Positions 1 through 6,700 of a stretch of 9,608 nucleotides of DNA are shown one piece after another. Numbering within the stretch: the stretch's first letter is position 1; each line of letters opens with the position of its first letter. Made by a program: the position numbers and the translations under genes. This DNA comes from Gammaproteobacteria bacterium (GTDB lineage: Bacteria > Pseudomonadota > Gammaproteobacteria > Steroidobacterales > GCA-2729495), in assembly GCA_023383735.1 (NCBI GenBank), contig JAHDYN010000044.1:1-9608 (forward strand), in the 5' to 3' direction. The notes beneath the pieces were generated by a model. The model was not told the origin of the DNA and searched no databases. It saw nothing but the letters and a program-made list of their open reading frames with translations.

Positions 1-2
1 TC

Positions 3-272
3 GACGGCATCCAGAACAAGATCAATCCGGGCGATGCCATGGACAAGGATCTTTACGATCTGGAGCCCGAGGAAGACAAGAAGATCCCGAAGGTCTGCTT
101 CTCGCTCGAGCAGGCGCTGGAAGCACTCGACAAGGATCGCGACTTCCTGAAGGCGGGCAACGTGTTCAGCGACGATCTCATCGATGCATACATCAATTTG
201 AAGTATGCAGACATGATGCGTGTCCGCATGGCGGTACACCCTCTTGAGTTCCAGCTGTACTACAGCCTTTGA
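3..272 (+). CDS. glnA: Glutamine synthetase type I, C-terminal end (5' part outside window)
   Basis: Only the last 89 residues are present; the reading frame is open from base 3 to TGA at 270-272. GlnA makes glutamine from glutamate, ammonia and ATP in the cytoplasm. The fragment matches the end of bacterial GS-I beta: a DKDLYDLEPEE stretch, then IPKV, a FLKAGNVF segment and the terminal HPLEFQLYYSL. In E. coli and Salmonella the tyrosine of the NLYDLPPEE motif (Tyr397) is the adenylylation site; the equivalent codon here is 54-56, so control by GlnE-type adenylylation is likely. The usual Asn before Leu-Tyr is Asp here. The ATG at 39 is internal and is not the start. A perfect inverted repeat follows 12 bases after the stop, and ntrBC lies downstream, as in many gammaproteobacteria. 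Confidence 0.96.
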   Translation, partial: DGIQNKINPGDAMDKDLYDLEPEEDKKIPKVCFSLEQALEALDKDRDFLKAGNVFSDDLIDAYINLKYADMMRVRMAVHPLEFQLYYSL

Positions 273-284
273 CAATATGCCCCT

Positions 285-318
285 GACCAGCATCCGGTAT
301 TGCAACCGGATGCTGGTC
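285..318 (+). terminator. Perfect 14-bp inverted repeat after glnA, likely terminator or attenuator
   Basis: The arms 285-298 (GACCAGCATCCGGT) and 305-318 are exact reverse complements around a 6-base loop (ATTGCA). No T-run follows, so it is not a textbook intrinsic terminator. In E. coli a terminator between glnA and glnL lowers read-through into the regulator genes, and this hairpin sits in the matching place. It could instead protect the 3' end of glnA mRNA or be a dispersed repeat; only one copy was seen in the window. Confidence 0.6.
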
Positions 319-337
319 GGTTCAGCCGGCCCGGGGT

Positions 338-343
338 TATGCT
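338..343 (+). promoter_or_regulatory. Candidate -10 box directly before the DUF4124 gene
   Basis: TATGCT (4 of 6 matches to TATAAT) ends 6 bases before the ATG at 350, so transcription would begin at or next to the start codon. No good -35 is visible at the right distance; that region is the 3' arm of the hairpin. TTATGCT also forms the candidate -10 of the HIT gene. This is inference from spacing only. Confidence 0.3.
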
Positions 344-349
344 TGGCAC

Positions 350-913
350 ATGCAGGCCTTATTCATGTTCCTGTGCCTTGCGCTCCCGGCAGCCGTATTC
401 GGGGGCGCAGAGGTATTCCGGTGGGTTGACGCCGAGGGTCAGGTCCACTACTCGGATCGCCCGAGTCCGGGCGCCGACCGGGTTGCCATCGATGTTGCGC
501 CACCGAGCTCATCGCCGGCGGTGGCCAGCGCCCCGGCAGGACGTGCATCGTCCAGGGAGGACAAGGAGACGGCCGCAGCCTATGAAAGGCTGACTATCCA
601 GGCGCCAGGACAGGATGAAACTTTGTGGAACATCGAGGGCCAGCTCGACGTCGCGGTAGCGCCGCAGCCAGCGCTGCAGGCGGGCCACAGAATCCAGTTG
701 CTGCTGGACGGCCAGACCGTGGCCGAGCTGGAGCCGGGTCTGACGCGGAGCCGGCTCTCGGACGTGTACCGTGGCCAGCACACGCTGGTGGCCAGGATCC
801 AGGACGAGTTCGGCACGACCCTCAAGCAAAGCAGTCCCGTGACCTTCTACGTACAGCAGGGCATCCAGCAGAGAACGAATCCGCTCGTCAATCCGCCGCT
901 GTCCCGCCCGTAG
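350..913 (+). CDS. Secreted DUF4124-domain protein with C-terminal Ig-like segment
   Basis: 187 residues, function unknown. Residues 1-19 form a hydrophobic signal peptide, probably cut after VFG, although the n-region has no Arg or Lys, which is unusual. Residues 20-48 are a DUF4124 module (the EVFRWVDAEGQVHYSDRP pattern). A low-complexity Ala/Ser/Pro linker covers about 50-70. Residues 75-168 read like a beta-sandwich: LTIQAPG, a LLLDGQTV strand pair, YRGQHTL and a final VTFYVQ strand. The start is forced, because no other ATG, GTG or TTG lies between it and the in-frame stop at 284. There is no Shine-Dalgarno, and a -10-like box 6 bases upstream suggests a leaderless message. Proteins of this build commonly sit between glnA and ntrB in gammaproteobacteria, but a nitrogen role is not shown. 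It probably acts in the periplasm. Confidence 0.88.
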   Translation: MQALFMFLCLALPAAVFGGAEVFRWVDAEGQVHYSDRPSPGADRVAIDVAPPSSSPAVASAPAGRASSREDKETAAAYERLTIQAPGQDETLWNIEGQLDVAVAPQPALQAGHRIQLLLDGQTVAELEPGLTRSRLSDVYRGQHTLVARIQDEFGTTLKQSSPVTFYVQQGIQQRTNPLVNPPLSRP

Positions 914-1980
914 GCCCGGCCCCGCAGCCTGCCGACATACTCGGCAGCATCACCATCGCGATCATCGGCATCGATGCCGACGGGATCGTGAACTATCTGA
1001 ATCCCGGTGCCGAAGATCTGCTGTCCCTGAGCGCCCGACACAGCATCGGTCGGCCGTTGCAGGCACTGCTCCCGCAGTTCCGCAACCTCAATGAGCTGAT
1101 TCAGCGTGTTGTCGCGGAAGGCCACAGTTTTGGCCAGTTGCTGAGCCCCCCGACATCCCGACCCGGTCCGACCACCAATGATCTCGCCGTAAGGGTCAGC
1201 CCTTCCCGGGCCGGTGACGGCAACCTGATCGTCGAACTGTTCGATGCGACCCAGTGGCGACAGATCGACCGTGAGCGCGCGCTGATCAGCCAGCACGAGG
1301 CCAGCCGCCGCATGATCCGCCAGCTCGCACACGAGATCCGCAATCCGCTCGGTGGCCTGCGCGGTGCGGCCCAGCTTCTGGAGCGCGAGCTGCCAACGCC
1401 GGAGCTGCGCGAGTACACGCGCATCATCATCGGCGAAGCAGATCGCCTGACTTCGCTGACCGACAGTTTGCTCGGTCCGGTTCGCCGCCCACAGTGGCAG
1501 CTGGTGAACCTGCATGAAATCCTGGAGCGCGTCATCGTCCTGATCGCCAGCGAACAGCATGATGCGGTGCGCCTGGTGCGTGACTACGATCCCAGCCTCC
1601 CGCCGCTGTCTGCCGACCCCGACCAGCTGATCCAGTCGCTGCTCAACGTCGCCCGCAACGCGATGCAGGCAGTCGGTCCGGACGGCCACATCGTGTTTCG
1701 CACGCGAGTCCTCGGCAACTTCGCCATCGGCCAGATCCGCCACAAGCTGGTCGCGAGCATCGAGATCGAGGACGACGGGCCCGGCATACCAGCCGAACTC
1801 GCCGACTCGATCTTCTATCCGCTGGTTACCGGTCGCGCCGAAGGTACCGGGCTCGGTCTGCCGATATCACAGGACCTGGTCAGCCGGCATGGCGGCCTTA
1901 TCGAATTCCAGTCGCGCCCCGGCAGGACCGTATTCATGGTGAGATTGCCGATCCACGGCGAAGCGACGGAGATGCCATGA
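910..1980 (+). CDS. glnL: Nitrogen regulation sensor histidine kinase NtrB (start codon unresolved)
   Basis: NtrB (GlnL) is a cytoplasmic kinase/phosphatase that, under PII control, phosphorylates NtrC when nitrogen is scarce. Order of parts, counted from codon 910: PAS sensor domain about 10-120, H-box LAHEIRNPLGGLRGAAQLL with the phosphorylated His at about 141, N-box (LLNVARNAMQ) near 250, G1-box DDGPGIP near 289, and G2-box GTGLGLPIS. There are no membrane segments. Length of about 356 residues compares with 349 in E. coli. The oddity is the start. Homology begins near base 931, but the frame has no ATG, GTG or TTG from 628 to 987; GTG 625 would overlap the DUF4124 gene by 289 bases, and GTG 988 would cut off the first PAS strand. 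I place the edge at GTA 910, which overlaps the DUF4124 stop (GTAG). ATA 937 or ATC 949 are other options. The gene ends ATGA, overlapping ntrC. Confidence 0.9.
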   Translation, partial: VGPAPQPADILGSITIAIIGIDADGIVNYLNPGAEDLLSLSARHSIGRPLQALLPQFRNLNELIQRVVAEGHSFGQLLSPPTSRPGPTTNDLAVRVSPSRAGDGNLIVELFDATQWRQIDRERALISQHEASRRMIRQLAHEIRNPLGGLRGAAQLLERELPTPELREYTRIIIGEADRLTSLTDSLLGPVRRPQWQLVNLHEILERVIVLIASEQHDAVRLVRDYDPSLPPLSADPDQLIQSLLNVARNAMQAVGPDGHIVFRTRVLGNFAIGQIRHKLVASIEIEDDGPGIPAELADSIFYPLVTGRAEGTGLGLPISQDLVSRHGGLIEFQSRPGRTVFMVRLPIHGEATEMP

Positions 1981-3383
1981 CCGGCAGGAACCTCTCCGTA
2001 TGGGTTGTGGACGACGATGCCTCGGTGCGCTGGGTCCTGGAGCGCGCCCTGACCAATGAAGGCATCGATACCCGGGTTTTCGACTCCGCCGATGCGCTTT
2101 TCATGGCCTTGCGTGACGCTGCGCCCGACGTGCTCATTTCCGACGTCCGGATGCCGGGCACCGATGGTCTGGCAGCCATGCACCGGCTCGTTCGCGAGGG
2201 CTTCAGCTTCCCGGTCATCGTGATCACCGCACACGCCGACCTGGACAGCGCGGTGGCCGCCTATCAGGGCGGCGCCTTCGAATACCTGCCGAAGCCCTTC
2301 GATGTGGACGACGCCATAGCGCTGGTGCGCCGCGCAGCGCGGGTTGGCGCCCAGCCGGCCGGCGGGCACGTCGAGTCCGAACGGCCGGTGTCCGCCATGA
2401 TCGGGCGCGCACCGGCGATGCAGGAGGTGTTCCGCACGATTGGCCGCCTGTCGCGCTCGAGCATGACCGTGCTCATCACGGGTGAATCAGGTACCGGCAA
2501 GGAACTCGTGGCCCGCGCGCTGCACGAGCACAGCCCGCGTGCGCAGCAGCCATTCATTGCGCTGAACACCACCGCAATCGCGGCAGAACTCCTCGAGTCC
2601 GAGTTGTTTGGCCACGAACGCGGTGCCTTCACCGGGGCCGACAGCCGCCGCATCGGGCGTTTTGAACAGGCTGATGGCGGTACGCTGTTCCTGGACGAGA
2701 TCGGCGACATGTCGCCGGCACTGCAGACCCGCCTGCTGCGCGTGCTGGCGGAGGGCGAGTTCTATCGTGTCGGCGGCCAGACGCCGATTCGCGTCGATGT
2801 GCGTGTGATCGCCGCGACCAACCAGGACCTCGAGGCGGCGGTCGTGTCGGGGAGCTTTCGTGAAGACCTGCTTCATCGCCTGAACGTCATCCGCATTGTC
2901 ACACCGCCGCTGCGCGAACGGCGCGAGGATGTGCCGCTGCTGCTCGACTACTATCTGCGTGAAGCGGCCAGGGAACTGAGCGTTGAAACCAAGCGCATCG
3001 CACCGGACGCCGTTGCCCGCCTCTGTGCCTTCGACTGGCCGGGAAATGTTCGCCAGCTGGTGAATGCCTGCCGGCGCCTCACGGTCACTGCACCGGGCGC
3101 CGAGATACGCATCGAGGATATTCCGCCGGAGTTTGGCGGGCAGGCCAGTGCCCGGGCGGGACTCGCCGACTGGTCGCTGCGACTGGGCCAGTGGGCGGAA
3201 TCAGCCCTTGAGGATCCGCACGGCGAAGCACTGCTGGACACGGCCCTGCCGGAGTTCGAGCGCACCCTGATCCGCACCGCACTGGCCCATGCGCAGGGCC
3301 ACCGTCAGGAAGCGGCCCGGCTGCTCGGCTGGGGCAGGAACACCCTGACGCGAAAGATCCGCGAGCTGAAGATCGACGACTAG
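1977..3383 (+). CDS. glnG: Nitrogen response regulator NtrC, sigma-54 activator
   Basis: 468 residues, compared with 469 in E. coli. NtrC~P binds enhancer sites as an oligomer and uses ATP to open sigma-54 promoters such as that of glnA. The receiver domain covers about 5-120 with acidic pocket DDD 12-14, phospho-acceptor Asp56 and Lys106. The AAA+ domain covers about 140-380: Walker A GESGTGKE 169-176, sigma-54 contact loop GAFTGA 216-221, Walker B GGTLFLDE near 234-241, and the WPGNVRQL sensor II region. A Fis-type helix-turn-helix lies at the end (HAQGHRQEAARLLGWGRNTL). The ATG overlaps the ntrB stop as ATGA, so translation is probably coupled. All key residues are present. The stop TAG 3381-3383 shares CTAG with the stop of the convergent pyrD. 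Confidence 0.97.
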   Translation: MTGRNLSVWVVDDDASVRWVLERALTNEGIDTRVFDSADALFMALRDAAPDVLISDVRMPGTDGLAAMHRLVREGFSFPVIVITAHADLDSAVAAYQGGAFEYLPKPFDVDDAIALVRRAARVGAQPAGGHVESERPVSAMIGRAPAMQEVFRTIGRLSRSSMTVLITGESGTGKELVARALHEHSPRAQQPFIALNTTAIAAELLESELFGHERGAFTGADSRRIGRFEQADGGTLFLDEIGDMSPALQTRLLRVLAEGEFYRVGGQTPIRVDVRVIAATNQDLEAAVVSGSFREDLLHRLNVIRIVTPPLRERREDVPLLLDYYLREAARELSVETKRIAPDAVARLCAFDWPGNVRQLVNACRRLTVTAPGAEIRIEDIPPEFGGQASARAGLADWSLRLGQWAESALEDPHGEALLDTALPEFERTLIRTALAHAQGHRQEAARLLGWGRNTLTRKIRELKIDD

Positions 3384-4354
3384 CTGCCGAGCTGCAGGGT
3401 GCCTACCAGGTCTGCCACCCTGGCGAGCTGGTGCCGTTCCAGATAGTCGGCGATGCCCGCATTGATCTCGTGGCAGACCAGCGGGTTGTAAAACAGCGCC
3501 GTGCCGACGCCGACTGCGCTGGCGCCGGCAATCAGGAACTCGAGCGCATCGGTGGCGTTGGCGATGCCGCCCTGGCCGATGATCGGCACCCCGTGCCGCC
3601 CGGCTTCCTGGTACACCTGGTGCACCTTGAGCAGCGCGATCGGTTTGATCGCCGGTCCCGAAAGTCCGGCCTGCACATTGGCGATGACCGGTCGCCGCTT
3701 CTCCGCATCGATCGCCATGCCAACCAGGGTATTGATCACGGCCAGTCCGTCGGTACCGGCCTCGATGCAGCGCCGGGCATTCTCGCGGATATCGGTCTGG
3801 TTCGGTGACAGCTTGGTGATGATCGGCTTGCGGGTTGCTGCCCGGCACGCTGCCACGACCCGCGCGGACATGTCCGGCGAATTGCCGAAGGCCACACCGC
3901 CTTCCTTGATGTTCGGACAGGAGATGTTGATCTCGATGGCATCGATCGGCGAATCGTCGAAGCGCCGGCAGACTTCGATGTATTCCTCGATCGTGGAGCC
4001 GCAGGCATTGGCGATGAAGCGCGTCTCGCTGAAATCGAGCGTGGGCAGGATCTTGTGCACCACCGCATCGACGCCCGGGTTCTGCAGGCCGATGGCATTG
4101 AGCATGCCCATGGGCGTCTCGAAGATCCGGTGTGGTTCATTGCCCGGACGCGCATGCAATGTCGTGCCTTTCAGCACCACTGCGCCGGCATCGCGGTTAG
4201 AGAAGCCGGCCACCCGTGTGTATTCTTCGCCGAAGCCGACGCAGCCCGAAAGCAGCACGATGGGCGAGCTGAAGCCGAGTCCGCAAAAAGTCCCGGCGAG
4301 CCGCGCGTCGGGCGCAGCGTGCTGGCGGGACTGTTCGATGTCTGGAGAGGGCAC
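3380..4354 (-). CDS. pyrD: Dihydroorotate dehydrogenase, class 1B type
   Basis: The enzyme oxidises dihydroorotate to orotate in pyrimidine synthesis using FMN. With a GTG start at 4354-4352 it has 324 residues; class 1B catalytic subunits usually have about 305-315. Visible motifs: LKGTTL with the FMN-contacting Lys62, the ETPMGMLNAIGLQNPG substrate region, NISCPN with catalytic Cys146 (class 2 enzymes have Ser), KEGG right after it, NTLVGMAID, LSGPAIKP and the phosphate-site IGQGGI. The KEGG and GLSGPAIKP patterns favour class 1B, which normally works with the PyrK iron-sulfur/FAD subunit; PyrK is not in the window. Start choice is open: GTG 4432 or ATGs at 4414 and 4411 would extend it into trmL by 53-74 bases, but the extra residues look non-conserved. 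No clear Shine-Dalgarno. A TATGAT box on this strand (4410-4415) could be a -10, with a poor -35. Confidence 0.92.
   Translation of the reverse strand: MPSPDIEQSRQHAAPDARLAGTFCGLGFSSPIVLLSGCVGFGEEYTRVAGFSNRDAGAVVLKGTTLHARPGNEPHRIFETPMGMLNAIGLQNPGVDAVVHKILPTLDFSETRFIANACGSTIEEYIEVCRRFDDSPIDAIEINISCPNIKEGGVAFGNSPDMSARVVAACRAATRKPIITKLSPNQTDIRENARRCIEAGTDGLAVINTLVGMAIDAEKRRPVIANVQAGLSGPAIKPIALLKVHQVYQEAGRHGVPIIGQGGIANATDALEFLIAGASAVGVGTALFYNPLVCHEINAGIADYLERHQLARVADLVGTLQLGS
4344..4350 (+). promoter_or_regulatory. Ribosome binding site of trmL
   Basis: GGAGAGG lies 8 bases before the ATG at 4359 and decides the trmL start inside a longer open frame. It lies within the first codons of pyrD on the other strand, whose GTG is at 4352-4354. 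Confidence 0.75.
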
Positions 4355-4358
4355 GGGA

Positions 4359-4823
4359 ATGCTTGATCTGATTCTGTTTGAGCCGGAGATACCGCCGAAT
4401 ACCGGCAACATCATACGCCTGTGTGCCAACACGGGAATGGCCCTGCACCTGGTCGGTCAACTGGGCTTCAGCTTGTCGGATGCGAAACTGCGCCGGGCCG
4501 GGCTCGATTACCACGAATGGACCGCGATACGGCAGCATGCCGGACTCCCCGAGTGTCTCGCCGCTCTCGGACAGCCGCGCGTGTTCGCCCTGTCCACGCG
4601 CGGCACGACGCTCTATAGCCAGGCGCGGTTCAGGGCGGGCGATGCCTTGCTGTTCGGGCCGGAGCAACGCGGCCTGCCGGCGGCCGGTCTCGACGGGCTG
4701 CCCGCCGGGCAGCGGCTCCGCATCCCGATGCGGGCCGGAAGCCGCAGCCTCAACCTGTCGAATGCGGCGGCGATCGTCGCCTATGAGGCATGGCGCCAGC
4801 TTGGGTTCGCCGGCGCGGCTTGA
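4359..4823 (+). CDS. trmL: tRNA (cytidine/uridine 34-2'-O)-methyltransferase TrmL
   Basis: 154 residues, near the 157 of E. coli TrmL (YibK). It is a SPOUT-class enzyme that uses S-adenosylmethionine to 2'-O-methylate the wobble base of tRNA-Leu isoacceptors. The chain opens with LFEPEIPPNTGNIIRLCANTG, the SPOUT motif carrying the conserved Asn and Arg; the cofactor-knot motifs follow: LLFGPEQRGLP near 102-112 (commonly GPETRGLP) and RSLNLSNAAAIVAYEAWRQ near 129-147. The frame stays open far upstream through the pyrD antisense region, but the GGAGAGG site and the family N-terminus fix ATG 4359. In E. coli trmL lies just after cysE in the gpsA cluster; here it faces gpsA tail to tail with 9 bases between stops. 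Confidence 0.95.
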   Translation: MLDLILFEPEIPPNTGNIIRLCANTGMALHLVGQLGFSLSDAKLRRAGLDYHEWTAIRQHAGLPECLAALGQPRVFALSTRGTTLYSQARFRAGDALLFGPEQRGLPAAGLDGLPAGQRLRIPMRAGSRSLNLSNAAAIVAYEAWRQLGFAGAA

Positions 4824-4832
4824 GGTTTCCGC

Positions 4833-5915
4833 TCAGTCGATCGGCAGGGTGCCGGCACTCCGCCCGAAAAGACTGCGAAGTTCCATATCGGTTTCAGGCT
4901 TCAGCGAGCGTGCCATCAGCGCCATCACCGCATCTTTGGGCCGCTGCTTGTTGTGCAGCACCTGCCAGACCTGTTCGCAGATCGGCATTTCCAGTCCGAG
5001 CCGGCTGGCTACGGTGCGTACCGAGACTGCGGCAAATGTGCCCTCGACCACCTGGCCGATGGCCTCGGCCGCCTCGGCCGGCGTCTTGCCCGCAGCGACC
5101 ATCAATCCGAGCCGCCGGTTCCGCGACTGGTCATCGGTACAGCTGAGGACCAGATCGCCCATGCCCGACAGCCCCATGAAGGTGGCCGGCTCGGCGCCGA
5201 GGGCTGTGCCGAGCCGGGTCATCTCGAGCAGGCCGCGGGTGATCAGGGCGATACGCGTGTTGGCGCCGAAGCCAAGGCCATCGGAAATGCCGGCGCCGAT
5301 CGCCAGAACGTTCTTGACGGCACCGCCGACTTCGACGCCGACCATGTCGTCCGAAGTGTAGGCACGAAAATTCAGGCCCGACATGCGCATCGCGAGTTCG
5401 GCGGCGAAGTCCGGTGGGCGGGCCGCGATCGTCATCGCAGTGGGCAGGCCTGCGCCCACCTCGCTGGCAAAGGTCGGTCCCGAGAGCACGGCGACTGGCA
5501 CGGCTGTGCCCAGGACTTCCCTGACGACCTCGTGCGGCAGGCATCCGGAATCGTGTTCGAAACCCTTGGTTGCCCACGCGATCCGGGCCCCGTCCTGCAG
5601 GTGCGGCCGGATTGCGGTGAGGATTTCGCGAAAACCGTGGCTCGGGACGCAGATCAGCAGATCCTGATGCCTGCGCACGACTGCGCGGAGATCGGGATCC
5701 GGGTGCAGGCCTTCGGGAAAGGCGATGCCGGGGAGGTAACGCTGGTTGCAGCGCTGCTCGTCCATCTTCTGCAGCTCGTCGGCGCCCCGGCCCCACAGGG
5801 TGACCCGGTGGCCGGCACGTGCGAACTGCACGGCAAGGGCCGTGCCCCAGGAGCCGGCACCAAAAACGGCGATGTCGGAATTGTCCGGACCGGAATTTGT
5901 CCCGGATGAGCTCAC
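4833..5915 (-). CDS. gpsA: NAD(P)H-dependent glycerol-3-phosphate dehydrogenase
   Basis: 360 residues; family members have about 330-340. It reduces dihydroxyacetone phosphate to sn-glycerol-3-phosphate for phospholipid synthesis in the cytoplasm. The Rossmann motif GAGSWGTA starts at residue 19. The CVPSHGFR and WATKGFE segments follow, then LSGPTFASEV (144-153), EVGGAVKNVLAI with catalytic Lys201, GANTRIALITRG, and GLSGMGDLVLSCT. The gene starts with GTG 5915-5913, only 2 bases after the secB stop, with no strong Shine-Dalgarno, so coupled translation is likely. The first 14 residues (Ser/Gly/Asn-rich) are an extension before the fold. The secB-gpsA order is the same as in E. coli, but cysE, which follows there, is missing. 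Confidence 0.97.
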   Translation of the reverse strand: MSSSGTNSGPDNSDIAVFGAGSWGTALAVQFARAGHRVTLWGRGADELQKMDEQRCNQRYLPGIAFPEGLHPDPDLRAVVRRHQDLLICVPSHGFREILTAIRPHLQDGARIAWATKGFEHDSGCLPHEVVREVLGTAVPVAVLSGPTFASEVGAGLPTAMTIAARPPDFAAELAMRMSGLNFRAYTSDDMVGVEVGGAVKNVLAIGAGISDGLGFGANTRIALITRGLLEMTRLGTALGAEPATFMGLSGMGDLVLSCTDDQSRNRRLGLMVAAGKTPAEAAEAIGQVVEGTFAAVSVRTVASRLGLEMPICEQVWQVLHNKQRPKDAVMALMARSLKPETDMELRSLFGRSAGTLPID

Positions 5916-5917
5916 GG

Positions 5918-6400
5918 TCAGTCCGGCTTGGCCTGTGCGGCCGCCGTATCCTGGCTTGCCTGCTGAAACAACGCGGTGAAGTCCATGGGCTGAAGCACCA
6001 GCGGCGGATAGCCGCCCCGCTGCACCATGGACGAGATGGCTTCGCGCGCATAGGGATAGAGCGTATTCGGGCAGTGTATGCCGAGGATCGCGCGGGTCTC
6101 ATCCCGGCTGAAGCCGCTGATCTGGAACATGCCGGCCTGGGCAATCTCGATCAGGAAAACCGTACGTTCGCCGATCACTGACTGGGCCGTCATGTGCAGC
6201 ACGACTTCCGTGCTGCCATTGCCGAGATCGCTGTGGGCCGTGCGGATGTTCAGGTTCATCTCCGGCTGGCTCTTTTCGGAGAAGAAGGCCGGAGAGTTCG
6301 GCGCCTCGAAAGAAAAATCCTTGATGTAGAGCCGGCGCAGGCTGAAGATCCGTTCGCCTTCCGCCTTTGTCCCGCTGCCGTTAGCCTGTCCCTCAGCCAT
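5918..6400 (-). CDS. secB: Protein-export chaperone SecB
   Basis: SecB is a cytoplasmic tetramer that keeps precursors unfolded and hands them to SecA. With ATG 6400-6398 it has 160 residues (E. coli 155). Family signatures: RLYIKDFSFEAPNSP near 23-37, LNIRT, VVLHMTAQS, VFLIEIAQAGMF, LGIHCPNTLYPYAREAIS, and GGYPPLVLQPMDFTALF near 130-146. I chose this start because AGAGGA lies 9 bases upstream. A second ATG (6421-6419) touches the grxC stop directly and would add MTRGTGT, which looks like the translated binding site. The tail after LFQQ is Ala/Gln-rich and variable, as usual. It lies in an operon with grxC upstream and gpsA downstream. Confidence 0.96.
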   Translation of the reverse strand: MAEGQANGSGTKAEGERIFSLRRLYIKDFSFEAPNSPAFFSEKSQPEMNLNIRTAHSDLGNGSTEVVLHMTAQSVIGERTVFLIEIAQAGMFQISGFSRDETRAILGIHCPNTLYPYAREAISSMVQRGGYPPLVLQPMDFTALFQQASQDTAAAQAKPD

Positions 6401-6421
6401 GGTTCCTGTTCCTCTGGTCAT

Positions 6422-6682
6422 TCATGCCCGGTGTTCCTGCAGCAGCGCGTCGAGACCTCCGGCCTCGTCCAGTGCGACGAGATCGTCGTAGCCGCCCACA
6501 TGCGTGGCGCCCATGAAGATCTGCGGCACGGTACGTCGGCCGCTGCGGCTCATCATTTCCTCACGCAGATCCGGCCGCGTGCTGACGTCGACTTCGGTAA
6601 AACCCGCCTGCTTGTTGCGCAGCAAGATCTTCGCAGCCGTGCAGTACGGGCAGGTTGGCGTCGTATAGATCGTGATGCTCAA
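6422..6682 (-). CDS. grxC: Glutaredoxin 3 (GrxC)
   Basis: 86 residues, a typical GrxC length. It uses glutathione to reduce disulfides and mixed disulfides in the cytoplasm. The dithiol active site CPYC is at residues 11-14, the cis-proline motif TVPQIF lies near 51-56, and the glutathione-binding GGYDDL near 63-68. The start codon is TTG (6682-6680); there is no ATG or GTG nearby that keeps the first beta strand, and the Shine-Dalgarno is poor. It starts 18 bases after the yibN stop, and its TGA is followed directly by an ATG of the secB frame. The order yibN-grxC-secB matches E. coli. Confidence 0.95.
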   Translation of the reverse strand: MSITIYTTPTCPYCTAAKILLRNKQAGFTEVDVSTRPDLREEMMSRSGRRTVPQIFMGATHVGGYDDLVALDEAGGLDALLQEHRA

Positions 6683-6700
6683 GGCAGGAGAACCGGGCTC

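Noticed and set aside
344..358. TGGCAC before the DUF4124 gene as a sigma-54 -24 element
   Set aside because: The matching -12 GC is at 9 rather than 10 bases from GG, the TTGC context is absent, and the site overlaps the start codon.
902..913. Programmed -1 frameshift fusing the DUF4124 protein to NtrB
   Set aside because: No good slippery heptamer or following structure is visible, and the product would put a cytoplasmic kinase behind a signal peptide. Kept only as a remote option.
625..936. NtrB reading frame extended back to GTG 625
   Set aside because: The extra residues are Arg/Ala/Gly-rich and look like an out-of-frame shadow of the DUF4124 gene, which has a real signal peptide and domain in the other frame.
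847..1743. 298-residue antisense frame opposite ntrB
   Set aside because: A GC-rich shadow frame; no domain is recognisable and the plus strand is clearly NtrB.
3501..4358. Long N-terminal extension upstream of trmL in the same frame
   Set aside because: This is antisense to pyrD; the Shine-Dalgarno and the family N-terminus place the real start at 4359.
4953..5909. 318-residue plus-strand frame opposite gpsA
   Set aside because: Shadow of gpsA, with no recognisable motif and His/Arg/Gly-rich composition.
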